The position numbers and the translations under genes are program-made. From Mycosphaerelloides madeirae (taxonomy: Eukaryota; Ascomycota; Dothideomycetes; Mycosphaerellales; Mycosphaerellaceae), in contig NHNV01000022.1 of assembly GCA_002785995.1 (NCBI GenBank), forward strand, positions 1-64,000: DNA of 64,000 bases. The letters run 5' to 3'. Position 1 is the stretch's first letter. The number at the start of each line of letters is the position of its first letter. Under the pieces are notes generated by a model that saw only the letters and a program-made list of their open reading frames with translations, was not told where the DNA came from and searched no databases. Below are positions 1-10,072 of the stretch, one piece after another.

Positions 1-899
1 GATACAGCATTTGTTGGAGCATAAGGTAGCTTGCGTAGTACCAGAGCAACAGCACGGTTGACATTGTTAGCAACAGCGCCAGGGTTAGTGCCTTTGCCTC
101 GGCCTTTGCCCTTGCTGCTGCCTTTATCGTCTGGATAACCGTGCTTCTTGTAGCATCGATCCTCAGTGTGGCCAGTCTTATCGCAATAGCTGCATCTGAG
201 TGTGCTCTTGTGGCGGTCAGGCATTTGATCTGGCAATCGATGAAGATTGATCTGCTTGTCTTGACGCTTCATCTCTGCATCTTGATCCAGCAGGTCTTTG
301 ACAAGGTCATCGATTGATGGTAGAGAGTTGTCTGCAGGTGAAGTAGCAGACAGCGTGATACTGCGAAGGCTCTCACGCTTGATGTCTGCCCATGTTGTAT
401 AGAAGGGTGCAACGCGGTTGATCAGGTCATACACGCGCAGTTCATGACCAAGGGTCATGCCGTAGGTATCCAGTTGCCGAAGGGCTTTCTGGTACTTCTC
501 TGTGAAGAGTTGAAGATCTTTGCCGGTAAACTGGAGATCCTTCCAGGAAATGTAAGCATCCATTCGCTGCGCAGGTCCGGATCCTTCATAGCGTTTCAGG
601 TATGTCCACATGGATGCAGCGTCGGTGAAGTTGGTCAAGTTGTCTCCAATTTCAGCCGATGTTGCTGTCATAATAACTCTTGCAGCGCGAGCGTTCCTGG
701 TCTTCCAGTCACGAACAGCAGTCGTAGAAGTGGCTGTTTGCGGCCCAGGTAAACCAGGACATTGCTCAATGCCAGTAGCGATCTCCCAGCAGGAGTGTTC
801 ATCAAGATAGAACTGCATCTGCGTACGCCAGAAAGGGTAGTTCTCACGTCCCTTGAGCCTGGTGAGCTTGCTCGATCCGGCAGAGTCAGAGGAAGCCAT
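1..899 (-). CDS. Copia-type Gag polyprotein (partial, runs off the window)
   Basis: Structural protein of the retrotransposon, packaging element RNA into virus-like particles. The frame opens at an ATG at 897-899 (Met-Ala-Ser-Ser) and stays open to base 1, 299 codons, with no stop inside the window. The N-terminal part has the pattern of the UBN2/gag-polypeptide family of copia elements, including the LTRLKGRENYPFW start and a later W-x-Y-L segment. A CCHC zinc knuckle, CSYCDKTGHTEDRC, lies near residue 250 (bases about 124-165) and is followed by a basic GKGRGKG stretch. In this family gag is usually fused to or followed by protease, integrase and reverse transcriptase, which would lie to the left of the window. 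Confidence 0.88.
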   Translation of the reverse strand, partial: MASSDSAGSSKLTRLKGRENYPFWRTQMQFYLDEHSCWEIATGIEQCPGLPGPQTATSTTAVRDWKTRNARAARVIMTATSAEIGDNLTNFTDAASMWTYLKRYEGSGPAQRMDAYISWKDLQFTGKDLQLFTEKYQKALRQLDTYGMTLGHELRVYDLINRVAPFYTTWADIKRESLRSITLSATSPADNSLPSIDDLVKDLLDQDAEMKRQDKQINLHRLPDQMPDRHKSTLRCSYCDKTGHTEDRCYKKHGYPDDKGSSKGKGRGKGTNPGAVANNVNRAVALVLRKLPYAPTNAV

Positions 900-955
900 T
901 GCTGCAGGGTATTGTCGTGTACCACAGGCGTGTAATGTCGCAGATGTGAGGAAGC

Positions 956-1032
956 GGATGAGTTGCGGCGCACCCTCAATCCAGAATTCCGTAGAGAAGA
1001 TGTGGATGAGTTGCGGCACACCCTCAGTCCAG
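956..1032 (-). repeat. 29-bp direct repeat in the retrotransposon leader
   Basis: Two copies of a 29-bp sequence (956-984 and 1004-1032) lie 48 bp apart and differ at two positions. They sit in the untranslated leader between the primer-binding site and gag. Function unknown; local duplication in leaders is common in LTR elements. Confidence 0.7.
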
Positions 1033-1187
1033 TAAGTCTCATGTAAAAGGCCACTCCAGCGGTGGGGACTCTTTCAACAAGTGAGGTCAAGTGTTGGCCA
1101 ATCTCGTCGAGAGCAATGGCGGCGGTGAAAACGACGGCACAGGTGCCAAAAGAGCAGGGTCGCTATAAAGAGCGTGAAACCACTGCC

Positions 1188-1199
1188 GGGCTCATAACC
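1188..1199 (-). other. Primer-binding site, initiator-Met half-tRNA type
   Basis: The minus strand reads GGTTATGAGCCC right after the LTR. It is complementary to the anticodon-arm sequence GGGCUCAUAACC of eukaryotic initiator methionine tRNA. Priming by an internal (half) iMet tRNA is the known mechanism of Drosophila Copia and several other copia-family elements. The match fixes both the element's orientation and the LTR boundary. Confidence 0.8.
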
Positions 1200-1394
1200 T
1201 GTTGTTCAGGTGGTGAACGTAGCCGAGTGCGCATAGCAAAAGTGATTATTGTTATTGTTGTATATATTATTGTCTACAAGTACACATGCAAAGAGAAGAG
1301 CAGGTGTACGTCAGCATTGCAGCATTGTAGCAAAGCGGCAGTGGCACCCATATGAGTATGCTCCTGATAGAAGGAGCATCCCCAAATCACAACA
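1200..1394 (-). repeat. Long terminal repeat (5' LTR of the copia element)
   Basis: The repeat starts TGTTGT and ends ACAACA when read on the minus strand, so it has perfect 6-bp terminal inverted repeats with the TG...CA ends typical of LTRs. The inner end abuts the primer-binding site directly. The 195-bp length is short but usual for copia-like elements. Only one LTR is in the window, so the boundary rests on the TG/CA ends, the adjacent primer site and the abrupt loss of MFS homology at 1394/1395. Confidence 0.85.
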
Positions 1395-3278
1395 GTTTGT
1401 ATGATGGCATACCCGGCTTGAATGAAGGATCCAGCACCAATACCAAGTAGAACCTCGAAGCCATAGATGTTGGATATTGGAGTCGTCGGAGTGATGCGTG
1501 CTGATGGTACGCATTAGTAAATCAAGCATGTCGTGTGTTATTCGGACCCGAAAAGTACTCACACATCAACACACCACCAATGAGTGAAAGCACAGAGCCA
1601 CCCACATACCATGGCTGGAAATAACCAAGACGCCCCAGCGTATGACCATTTACCATGATGGTGGCGACCAGTAATATGATGAAGGGCAGAAGGCGGACTG
1701 CGGCTTCAATGGCATCGTCCCCCTGCAAAGTGTTAGCTGGCTGATGAACGCGGCCTGGTTTGACTTACACGAGTGAATTGGAAGTACTGTGGAATGTAAT
1801 AGACGGGTACGCTGGTGGAAACGTGGTCAGCGAGTGTATCTTCCCATGAAAGACAGACTGTACGTACAAAGCAACAACATTGCAAGCGGCACAGCACACG
1901 AAGAGAAGCACCGCATCCCGGTTACGAAGAAAGTGCATAGGGAAGATTCGATCGCTAGTCAGCAAATACCAGCACTGTTGGGCCAGAAATGCCAGGAACG
2001 TGATACCACAGACCACGTACAGCGCTATGATCGCTCCAGAGTTCCATGGATAGAGAGTCCCGCCGGAGTTGGTTGCGACCATGAAGAAAACCAAGAAAGC
2101 GATGCTGAGAATCGACCCGAGGTAGTCGAATCCGCGCAAACGTTGTACCACAGTCTCTCCTGAACGCGGCTTGTGGGACGGTAGGAGAATAAGGTACACC
2201 GGAGCAAAAGCGCCGCCAACCACCAGGTTTAGATAGAAGGCCCAGCGCCACGTAGCCTATTCTATTAGGAGTGTTTCGACTTGTGGTCAATACGACTCAC
2301 CTTCGCAAGGCTACCGCCAATGATCGGGCCCAAGACAGTTCCTATGATCAGATCAGAATTGCAGTTGATCACACATAGTGCTTGCGTTATTTTACCGATT
2401 CCCCAGACAAGACCACTGTTGCGTGATGAGTACGTTACGCGATGACTTTGAGAGTACGTAGAAGAGTCACTCACATTAGAGCTAGGTAGACCGGTCGCTC
2501 GGAGTCGGATGTGCTCACAGAAAAGGTTGTGGTGACCCCCAAGTACATTCCGTTTCCTCCTGCACCAGCGAGGACGCGGCCCACGATCTCGGCTGCCATA
2601 TTGGGTGCAGCACCGCACAAGGCCGAGGCAGCTAGAAAGATAATCAAGGACGCAATGAAAAGAGTCTTGGAGTCGAAAAGACCGAAGAGCTTGCCGAAAG
2701 GGAGGACAAGCTGGGTTTGTTAGCCAATCGAAGTCGAAACTCGGCCACGGGGGAATTGAGGGGCTTACAGCGCTGCCTCCAAGTACAAAGCTATTCGTCA
2801 AACATCAGTTTCAAGAACGAAGTACCATTTTATCGGTAGGAACTCACCCCACTGATAGCCATGACAGCTGAGCAGCGCTGTCGAACTCGTTCACGATCGC
2901 CTGATGGTTGAATTAGACTCGCCCGAACGTCAAAGTAGAAAGGTTCGGTTGTACAGGCACAATATCTGCAACGATAGTGTTGTCGAGTGCGTATATGAAA
3001 GTACTAGCCAGTGTCGCGAGGACGACCAGAAACCACTACTCGATAAGTCAGTCTATGGTCGTTGCCGCAAGATCAGGGTGATTAACTCTTATCCCGTGAA
3101 TTCCTCTTGCAGCATCGTTCGGCTCTTCATTATTGCCAGTACTGTCGGGGGGAGACTGATGGTGGGCCAATGCAGATTGCTCCTTGGTATCTGACGCCTT
3201 CTCACTCGTTGTGCTCTCGTCCTCGACCGATGAACCAAGGTCAGGCAGCGATACCTCCAGATGTGCGTTTGCCGCCAT
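1274..3278 (-). pseudogene. MFS multidrug-type transporter, 3' end truncated by a retrotransposon
   Basis: Drug:H+ antiporter-like major facilitator, probably with 14 membrane segments when intact, and presumably exporting the cluster's product. Eleven exons can be joined: 3278-3087, 3035-2955, 2900-2848, 2790-2769, 2710-2475, 2415-2396, 2341-2301, 2256-1868, 1811-1769, 1722-1563 and 1500 onward. The first helix contains YALDNTIVADIVP; later family motifs are GRVLAGAGGNGMYLGV, GLVWGIGTVLGPIIGG and GRLGYFQPWYVGGS. After about 447 host residues (GIGAGSFIQAGYAIIQT) the frame enters the LTR at 1394 and ends at a stop inside it (1274-1276). Roughly the last 100 residues of a usual 550-580 aa protein are missing, including the final helices. 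It diverges from the P450 gene across a shared promoter. It could be partly functional, but loss of terminal helices makes this doubtful. Confidence 0.85.
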
Positions 3279-3580
3279 TGCGTGCGTGAGATAATGCAGA
3301 AGACTCGCGAGTGCAGGGTACGTTGTGAGAGAGTCCCGGGTGGAGTAGTGCTTTGGACTAGATGAGACCTACTGTAAGGAGACACGTGGAGCGTGCAGCA
3401 TGGCGCTGAGCCGTTGACGCACTCGAAGGTAAGGCTGCCATGCACTTCGCCGCATGAAATGGCGTCGCCGACGGTCGGCCATCGATGAATAGGACAGGAT
3501 GCAGATGTGAAAGGTGCGGTGGACGGGACGGGAGGCCTTGCCCGCTGTGCATGTGAAGTGCGTCGTCCGTGCGCTCGGCC

Positions 3581-3589
3581 TCGGACCGA
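3581..3589. promoter_or_regulatory. Candidate cluster regulator site TCGGACCGA (copy 1)
   Basis: Near-palindrome with inverted CGG half-sites separated by one base, the kind of element bound by Zn2Cys6 regulators. About 302 bp upstream of the P450 start and about 303 bp upstream of the MFS start. One of five exact copies noticed in the window, all in cluster promoters. Confidence 0.55.
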
Positions 3590-3598
3590 CTGGGGACT

Positions 3599-3607
3599 TC
3601 GGACCGA
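3599..3607. promoter_or_regulatory. Candidate cluster regulator site TCGGACCGA (copy 2)
   Basis: Second exact copy, starting 18 bp after the first, so both lie on about the same face of the helix. A further GGGCCGAA half-site follows. Paired copies in a divergent promoter are often seen for pathway-specific activators. Confidence 0.55.
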
Positions 3608-3890
3608 ACGGGCCGAACCCAGATCCAATGTTGTCTTTCGAATCTTCCGCTTCACTTCGGCCGTATCTTAACCCAAGCCTCCAACCAGGGCATTGCGATG
3701 AATCACAGTGCGGGAGCCCGCCCGAGCGACTACCGTGGATGGCAGCGAGGGATGCATGCGCCCATGGATGGTAGCGAGAGATGCACAAGCCAGCGGGTAA
3801 TGTAAAGGTAAGCAAATCTTTGGCAGCTCACGCGCGGAGCAGGACGACTGGACCCGTTGCGCGACTGCCTTGAGTTGATACACGGCAACC

Positions 3891-5571
3891 ATGGATCGAA
3901 TCATTCAGAGCGTAGCACCTGCCCTCTTTTTCCTGGGAATTTGCCTGCATCTGTTCTACTTCCGCCGGGGGGAACATCACATGCATGGCGTCGCCTATCT
4001 TGCTACCGCCAGTCTTGCCTGGTTGAGCGCTACCTGTTGCTTGCATACTGCACTGGACGTCGGACTCATTGAGTCAATGCTTGGGTCTAGCAAATTACTC
4101 GGCTTTCTGCTCTCTGGAACTCTGCTTTCTCTCGTGCTCTACCGGACTGTATTCCATCCTCTCAACAAGTTTCCTGGCCCCTTCACTGCCAGGCTATCCA
4201 GTCTTTGGTGGAGTGCGCAAGTATGGCGCGGCGACGCCCATCTCAAGATTGCCGACCTCCATGAAAAATACGGCCCCGTTGTTCGCGTGGGCTCGAATGA
4301 CCTCTCGATCGCCCACCCCCTGGCAGTACCGGCTATATATGGTCCTGGAACTCGTTGTCGGAAGGCGACCTGGTATGATGAAGATGCTCCCCGCCGTTCC
4401 ATACATACCTCTCGGGATTTCGCCTTCCACCAACAGCGAAGGCGTATGTGGAGCGGAGCATTCAGCGACAAAGCTTTGCGAGGCTATGAGAGTCGTGTAG
4501 CTCGACTCAACGAGGCACTCATTGCGCAACTGGCAAAGACTGAGAATGCACCGGTGAATGCCGCAGCATGGTTCAATTGGTGGTCGTTCGACGTCATGGG
4601 CGACCTGGCTTTCAACAAAGATTTCGGCATGCTCGCTCATGGACAAGCGCATTACGCTGTCGAAATGTTAAATGAGGCCATGGGAGTCCAGCGCTTGAAG
4701 CTTCCAACATGGCTCTTCCGAATGATGGTTGCTATACCAGGCATCGCAAAAAAGTATTGGCAGTTCATCGACTACTGCGACGATCAGCTTGCCAACCGGA
4801 TGAAGACGGAGCCTACCACACCGGATATCATGAGTACTTTGATTCCAGCCACAAAGCCTGACGATGCAACTCATGGCATGTTGACCCTCCAAGCGGACTC
4901 CCGGACTATCATTGTCGCAGGCAGCGACACCACCGCGGCAACATTGACACACATCTTTTACGAGCTGGCAAAACATCCCGAGGAGATCAAGAAACTTAGG
5001 ATTGAGCTGGACAACTTGACTGGCAATGGCGCTTCTGTTGAGCATTCGCAAATATATAAGGCGGATCACCTGAACGCAGTTATCAATGAAACGCTGCGGT
5101 TACATCCCGTCCCGCCATCTGCAATCACGCGGAAAACGCCCATTGAAGGCATTCGATTTGATGACATTTTCATTCCGGGTGACGTCACGGTGCACTGTCC
5201 GCAAGCTGTCCTGGGTCAGCTCAAGAACTGCTTTGAGGAACCGTCGAGCTTTGTGCCGGAGAGGTGGTACTCAAGACCGAGCATGATCAAGGACAAGACT
5301 GGCTACGCACCCTTCTCTTCAGGTAAAGCACTGATTTCTAGACTGAATGCATCCCACTCCTGATAGCTGACAAATCTTCGAAGGCGTATACGGCTGTATT
5401 GGAAAGCCGCTGGCTTTGATGCAGTTACGAACCGTCACGGCAGGTCTGATTCTCAACTTCGACGTTTCTCTTCCGCCAGACGACGATGGAAGCAGCTTCG
5501 TTGCCGAGACGAAAGACCAATTTACATACTGCTTAGCGCCACTCAAGTTGTCGTTTCGGCTTCGACAGTGA
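3891..5571 (+). CDS. Cytochrome P450 monooxygenase
   Basis: Haem-thiolate monooxygenase that inserts oxygen into an unidentified cluster intermediate, anchored in the ER membrane. Two exons, 3891-5322 and 5384-5571, give 539 aa. The N-terminus has two to three hydrophobic segments before the proline-rich hinge NKFPGPF (about residues 1-110). The I-helix has AGSDTTAATL, the K-helix ETLRLHP (ExxR), and FVPERW is the PERF motif. The haem-binding loop PFSSGVYGCIGKPLALM carries the axial cysteine and is split by the intron just before GVYGC. All catalytic motifs are intact. The neighbours are a divergent MFS gene and a co-directional SDR. It resembles fungal secondary-metabolism P450s with long N-terminal membrane regions; the substrate cannot be read from the sequence. 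Confidence 0.93.
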
Positions 5572-6112
5572 ATCTGAGCCATGCTTCAGGGCCAGCTTCG
5601 ATGTACAAGCTAGGGAACCACCACAGCTGATAGGCTGCTCAATTGCATGGTATGAGAGACTTCCAGAGATCCGAAACAGATGCATTATTCTCTCAAACTT
5701 TCAATCCCATCTTGAGCAACAAGCATTTTCGGAAGTTATGCGAATTCATACAGTGCCTCATCCCCTCCATCTCCATGTGCGTATTGCCTCGGCGCTACGA
5801 TCTGCCCATGAGGTGAAATTGGTGAACACAATATTCTGAACACGAAGCCTGTTGCTCGTCACGGGCGACTGGGAGAGTCAGCCTCACAAGCACGGAAATA
5901 GTAAGAGTGTGCTTTGGTGTCGGTCAACCGGGTTGGATCCCGACGTCGGTCTAGACGATATGACTATAGCGGTGTTCACTCATGCTCGGGCCGATGACCA
6001 GCGAGAGACTCCCCAGAATCTCCATATCAAAGAAAGGGAATTCAATGCGAAAGGTCGGATTTGACAAACATTTGACAACGTTCTCTCTGCATCTTTGCTC
6101 CACTACCAGAAG
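5572..6112. other. Intergenic region upstream of the first SDR
   Basis: No credible gene. It contains a perfect 10-bp palindrome CCGACGTCGG at 5940-5949 but no exact copy of the shared TCGGACCGA motif. It presumably holds the P450 terminator and the SDR promoter. Confidence 0.4.
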
Positions 6113-7005
6113 ATGTCCTCACTTCGTGGCCAGGTCGTCGTCATCACTGGTGCTGCATCAGGTATTGGACGAGCGACAAGTCGGGCATGCGCTCAGCATG
6201 GAGCTTTACTGTCTCTCGCCGACATCAACGACGCAGACCTGAGCACGCTCAAGGCCGAGCTTCTACCCCTGTACGAACAGGACAATGGCACCAGGTCCGA
6301 ATACCCAATTACCGAGTCGATTCTATGCACTGCTTGCAATGTAACTTCCTTAACGGATTGCAAATCTTGGATCGACGCAACCATTGCTCATTTTGCGCCT
6401 CGCAAGATTGTCGGGGCTGTCAACTTGGCTGGCGTGGTGGGCAAAAGCATCGCACAGGAGGTCGGCCATATTCGAAACATCACAGACGAGGAGTTTAACT
6501 TCGTCATGGGCGTCAACTGTATGGGCATGTTGAATTGCCTCCGCGCGGAGTTGCCAGCCATGCGGACCGGTGGCATAGGATCTGGCTCGAGTATCGTCAA
6601 CGCCGCGAGTATCGCAGCTCTTGTGGGAGTCGAAGCCAACGCACCATATGTGGCGAGCAAACATGCTGTGTTGGGCTTGACTCGCACTCTTGCGAAGGAG
6701 GAAGGGGTGAATGGTATTCGCTGCAACGCTATTGCGCCGTAAGTGACCCTTCAGCCTAGATTCAGCCCAAGGCTCCTACTGATCCATCTTGATAAACAAA
6801 CAGAGGCATTATTGCCACACCTATGATCAAGCAAATCGAGACATACAAAGGATCGACGGAGTTGTTTGGAGCTGGTGATCCTGGAGCTTTGGCTCGGAAA
6901 GGTACTCCGGAAGAAGTCGCCGAGGTCATATGCTTCTTGCTCAGCGACGCAAGCTCTTTTGTGAATGGCGTTGTAATTCCTGTCGACGGAGGTTGGATAT
7001 GTTGA
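6113..7005 (+). CDS. Short-chain dehydrogenase/reductase (classical SDR)
   Basis: NAD(P)-dependent oxidoreductase interconverting an alcohol and a ketone. Two exons (6113-6738, 6804-7005) give 275 aa. The Rossmann glycine motif TGAASGIG is at residues 12-19. The catalytic Ser lies in the SSIVNAASIAAL segment and the YVASK motif supplies Tyr and Lys. The C-terminal half has the classical PGIIATPM and GVVIPVDGGW segments. The start is the ATG at 6113, directly before SSLRGQVVVITG; upstream codons in frame lack an ATG. The gene lies between the P450 and the GMC oxidoreductase and probably performs a redox step with them. Length and motifs are normal for 3-oxoacyl-ACP-reductase-like SDRs, but the substrate is unknown. 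Confidence 0.92.
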
Positions 7006-7397
7006 ATTCAAGACCGATATCTAGCTCTATCTCCCTCGAACACTGTGGCACACTCAGACACCAACCCCATGAGTGCCAGTCTTCTAAGCATGTGTAGCCA
7101 CCTCAACTTCGATCTTCAGTCAAATTCTTATGTCGCATCTCTTTCCAACTGCCAGCCTGGCTCTGTCAAGAAGAATTGCATCTTTTGAGTTCGTAACTGA
7201 TAGTTTCGTCTTCAAAATCAACGATTCGGATTCCAAAATTGAGTGGTATTGTGACAAATGATCTGTTTTTAGGCTACATAAGGCACTTTGTGGTATATTT
7301 ACTGCTGATTGCTCGCGAATGGTGATCTATTACACGGGCCGGTTGAACATTTCCGTCGATCTTCTCACTCGCCAAGAGGCTGAAGCTCTTCAAGGCT
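7006..7397. other. Convergent 3' intergenic region, SDR and GMC oxidoreductase
   Basis: About 390 bp between two converging genes. No ORF with recognisable features and no promoter motif noted; it presumably carries both transcription terminators. Confidence 0.4.
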
Positions 7398-9476
7398 CTA
7401 TTCACCGTTCAAGATTGCCTCAGCAATCTTCTCAGCAAACATGTCTGCGGAATTCCAAGTCAGTAATTTCGTTACATCGTTGCTCCTGGAAATTGCTTAC
7501 AGGTGGTAGACATCGGCTGCCCTGGGGGCAAGAAAGGGAACGCGCTGGCGTCCACCACGCGGAGGCCATTCACACCGATGACTCGAGCGCGGGTATCGAC
7601 GACCGCCATTGGATCAGTCGAGTTGCCCATTTTACCTGTAGACATAGTTGATCAGCGAGCATGATTGGATGAAGTATGTAGTTGACTTACACGTTGAAGA
7701 TGCGTGGTAGATGAGGGACATGTTTTCTTCCAGCCAATCCAAGATCTCGCCGTCGGTGGTCACATTAGTTCCAGGGAGATACTCCTCGATCACGAATCCA
7801 GACCCATTCATAATAGCTCGGATTCGTTTCAAAGCAGCGACAGCCTGCTCTTTATCGCCATCATCCAGCAGCCAGTTGGGGCTGATCAGTGGTGGATCTG
7901 TGATGCTGTTACTGGAAATTGTCATATTGCCTCGAGAAGCTGGCGAGAGCATAGCGCAGCCGACTTGCATATAGTAATCGTCTGGTCCAAGATCTGATGG
8001 GTACGAGCTGAATGTGAGAGGGAGATATTCTGCTTCGGGCCAGTCGGATGGGAGCGTCGCGAGATAGTCGAGCGTCGAGTTGCTAAAATTCGAACGTAGT
8101 GAATCCGGGTATTTCTCGAACGCAACAGCCAGTCCTCCTCCGATGCTGGCGAGTCTGCCCCCCTGTTCTTGCAGGAATAGTTCCGTTGCTTGCGCATTAA
8201 TTTCAGGATTTCCGGCTGAGATTTGGGTTCCAGTCGTGATGTTGACTTTCCAGGAGTTCGAAATGAAGGGCTGATCCCACTCGTTCTGTCCGACGCCAGG
8301 CAAGTCGACAACAACGTCAATACCGTGCGATTGTAGGGTGGCGGATGGCCCAACTCCGGACAACATCAAGATCTGAGGCGAATGCCAAGCACCAGCTGAG
8401 AGAATGACTTCCTTGTTGGCATTGAGCTGGTACGTGAAAGACTGGAAAAGACTGTTCGCTAGAACTTGAACCCCAGTGGCTGTTTTGTTAGAGTCGAAGA
8501 GGACTTTTTCCACAATAGCGTTGGGATAAACCTTGATGCTGGAGTTTTGCATGGCGGCTTGGAGGAAGGAGGTTTCAGATGAGCTGCGAGTCCCATAGAT
8601 TGGGTCGATGGCGACGGTTGCGGCAGAGTAACCAATGAGCTTTCCACTGTTGATCCCGGCGAGATGCTCGAACCCGAGGTTGTCCAGAGACTTGCCTAGG
8701 CCGGTGCCGTATTCGCCCTCGAATCTGCCATATGACACCTCAAGCGGGCCACCGGCAGGATCGAAAGCACTGGCATTGTACGATATGCTGATGTTGGTGC
8801 CCTCGTATATGGTCGGTGGTGTGAAGTGGCAGCTTCGCTTGTAGGCTGGAAGGACATTATCCCAAGACCACCAGTCATCATCGACTTGGTCTGCCCACAT
8901 GTCGAAACTCCCAACCGTAGGTCTGAAGTATCCCATATAGTTTGAAGCAGAGCTACCGCCAAAGGTCATGCCTCCAACGTATCCAATCTGGCGGCCTTTG
9001 TAGCCCTACATACCGTCAGTCAAGAGTCTGCATATTGCCTGGTAATACCTTACAGCTTGTGGTTCGGTGATCAAATCGAAAGCAGTCAAGCTATCGATTT
9101 TGCTACCCGCAAAGTTGGACAGCGCCGAAGTGTAGTCGTAGCCAGGTACTTGAGTTCGATTGCCATTGAGGATCTCGTAAAAGCTTCCTGGATCAAGTAC
9201 GGCCACAGTGTAGTTCTCGGGGGCCAATGCAAGGCGTGCAGCAATAGCATTGCCAGCGGTGCCGCCACCGACGACCTGTTCTCATCATTAGCGAAACGAT
9301 GGAGGTGTTCAAACCAGATTTGCGTTGCTCACGATGTAGTCGTAGGTAGTGTTTATGCCTGGAACGCCAAAAGAGTTGCCTAGAAGTTGAGTGACGCCGT
9401 TCACAATTTGTACTCCTGCTGTCGCAGAAACATGGCGTAGGGAGGCCGCAAAAGCCACAAGCCTGATGAGGGACAT
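7398..9476 (-). CDS. GMC-family FAD-dependent oxidoreductase, probably secreted
   Basis: Glucose-methanol-choline family flavoenzyme. Five exons (9476-9333, 9275-9054, 9005-7691, 7635-7501, 7444-7398) give 620 aa. A hydrophobic N-terminus of about 20 residues looks like a signal peptide. The FAD-binding loop is VVGGGTAGNAIAARL. The family signatures are GGMTFGGSSASNYM and GAWHSPQILMLSGVG. Many N-x-S/T sites fit a secreted or vacuolar glycoprotein. In the active site the first histidine is present (YHASSTCKMG). The second catalytic position, usually His or Asn in the PPGHP-type motif near the C-terminus, is Gln (FPFLPPGQPMSTT). The family includes oxidases, dehydrogenases and the non-redox versicolorin B synthase, so the reaction is open. 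A TCGGACCGA site lies about 122 bp upstream of the start. Confidence 0.92.
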
Positions 9477-10072
9477 GCTGAGTGAGTGTACTGTAACGAT
9501 GGTTTGAGGGGAAGCAAGTGTCGATGGGAAAAGACCATGTCCGCAACGCTATGACTGATATATGTGACTGAACCTCCTGGGACACATTCGGACCGAGATC
9601 TCGATGATATTCGTCGTGATAAATCCTCAAGAGCCGTGCTGTTGGCTGGATTTCGTTCTTGAGGCCGTATGACCAGTTGAAAAGAATACTCTTTGCTAAT
9701 TACAGAAAGATGGCTGAACAGAAACCTCACTCGTGGCTCACTCGTGGCTCCTCGTGGCAAGGCGGTATGATGCTTTCGCGCTAGTCGTCAGCGCCAAGCG
9801 TTTTTAGTGAGGCCGTCGGCAGGCTTTCGCAGTGGCCGTGCCCCCGACGTCCTTAACGCTCAGCAGTAGTGCGAGTTCGGTGAGACGCGCCGAGCGCTGA
9901 GTTCCTTTGCTCCTGGCAAACCTATTTGAAGGATGGCGTGGCTGATCTCGATCTGGTCGTCACAAGAGACGGAATTGCCCCAGAGTCCAATCTTGTTTTG
10001 AACATTCGAACCAAAATATCGCACTGCCTCAATCCAGTTTCTCCCGAATCCGAGCTTCTCCCACGCTCCAAG
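9477..10072. promoter_or_regulatory. Bidirectional promoter between GMC oxidoreductase and membrane protein A
   Basis: Divergent 596-bp region. It contains TCGGACCGA at 9598-9606 and a short tandem of actcgtggct-like units around 9727-9755. No supported coding sequence. Confidence 0.55.
9598..9606. promoter_or_regulatory. Candidate cluster regulator site TCGGACCGA (copy 3)
   Basis: Exact copy of the shared motif, 122 bp upstream of the GMC start codon and about 466 bp upstream of membrane protein A. Confidence 0.55.

Larger units (their letters stand above)
1..1394 (-). mobile_element. Ty1/copia-type LTR retrotransposon, 5' part
   Basis: This is the 5' end of a copia-type element reading leftward out of the window. 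In element order it has a 195-bp LTR (1394 to 1200), a primer-binding site touching the LTR (1199 to 1188), an untranslated leader of about 290 bp, and gag (899 to 1). Pol and the second LTR are not in the window, so completeness cannot be judged. The outer LTR edge lies inside the last exon of the neighbouring MFS gene. The five bases next to it (gtttg, 1395-1399) are the candidate target-site duplication. The gag frame is open for all 299 codons seen, which suggests a fairly young copy. Confidence 0.88.
3279..3890. promoter_or_regulatory. Bidirectional promoter between the MFS transporter and the P450
   Basis: This 612-bp divergent intergenic region has no convincing coding sequence. It holds two exact copies of TCGGACCGA, at 3581-3589 and 3599-3607, 18 bp apart. 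A short imperfect repeat (tggatggcagcgagggatgca, then tggatggtagcgagagatgca) lies at about 3737-3787. Confidence 0.6.

Noticed and set aside
1542..1553. TTCGG-AC-CCGAA inverted repeat resembling the shared promoter motif
   Set aside because: It has a different spacing and lies in an intron near the 3' end of the MFS gene, far from a start codon; treated as chance.
5940..5949. Perfect palindrome CCGACGTCGG upstream of the first SDR
   Set aside because: Half-sites point outward, unlike the TCGGACCGA copies, and it occurs once; not enough to call a regulatory site.
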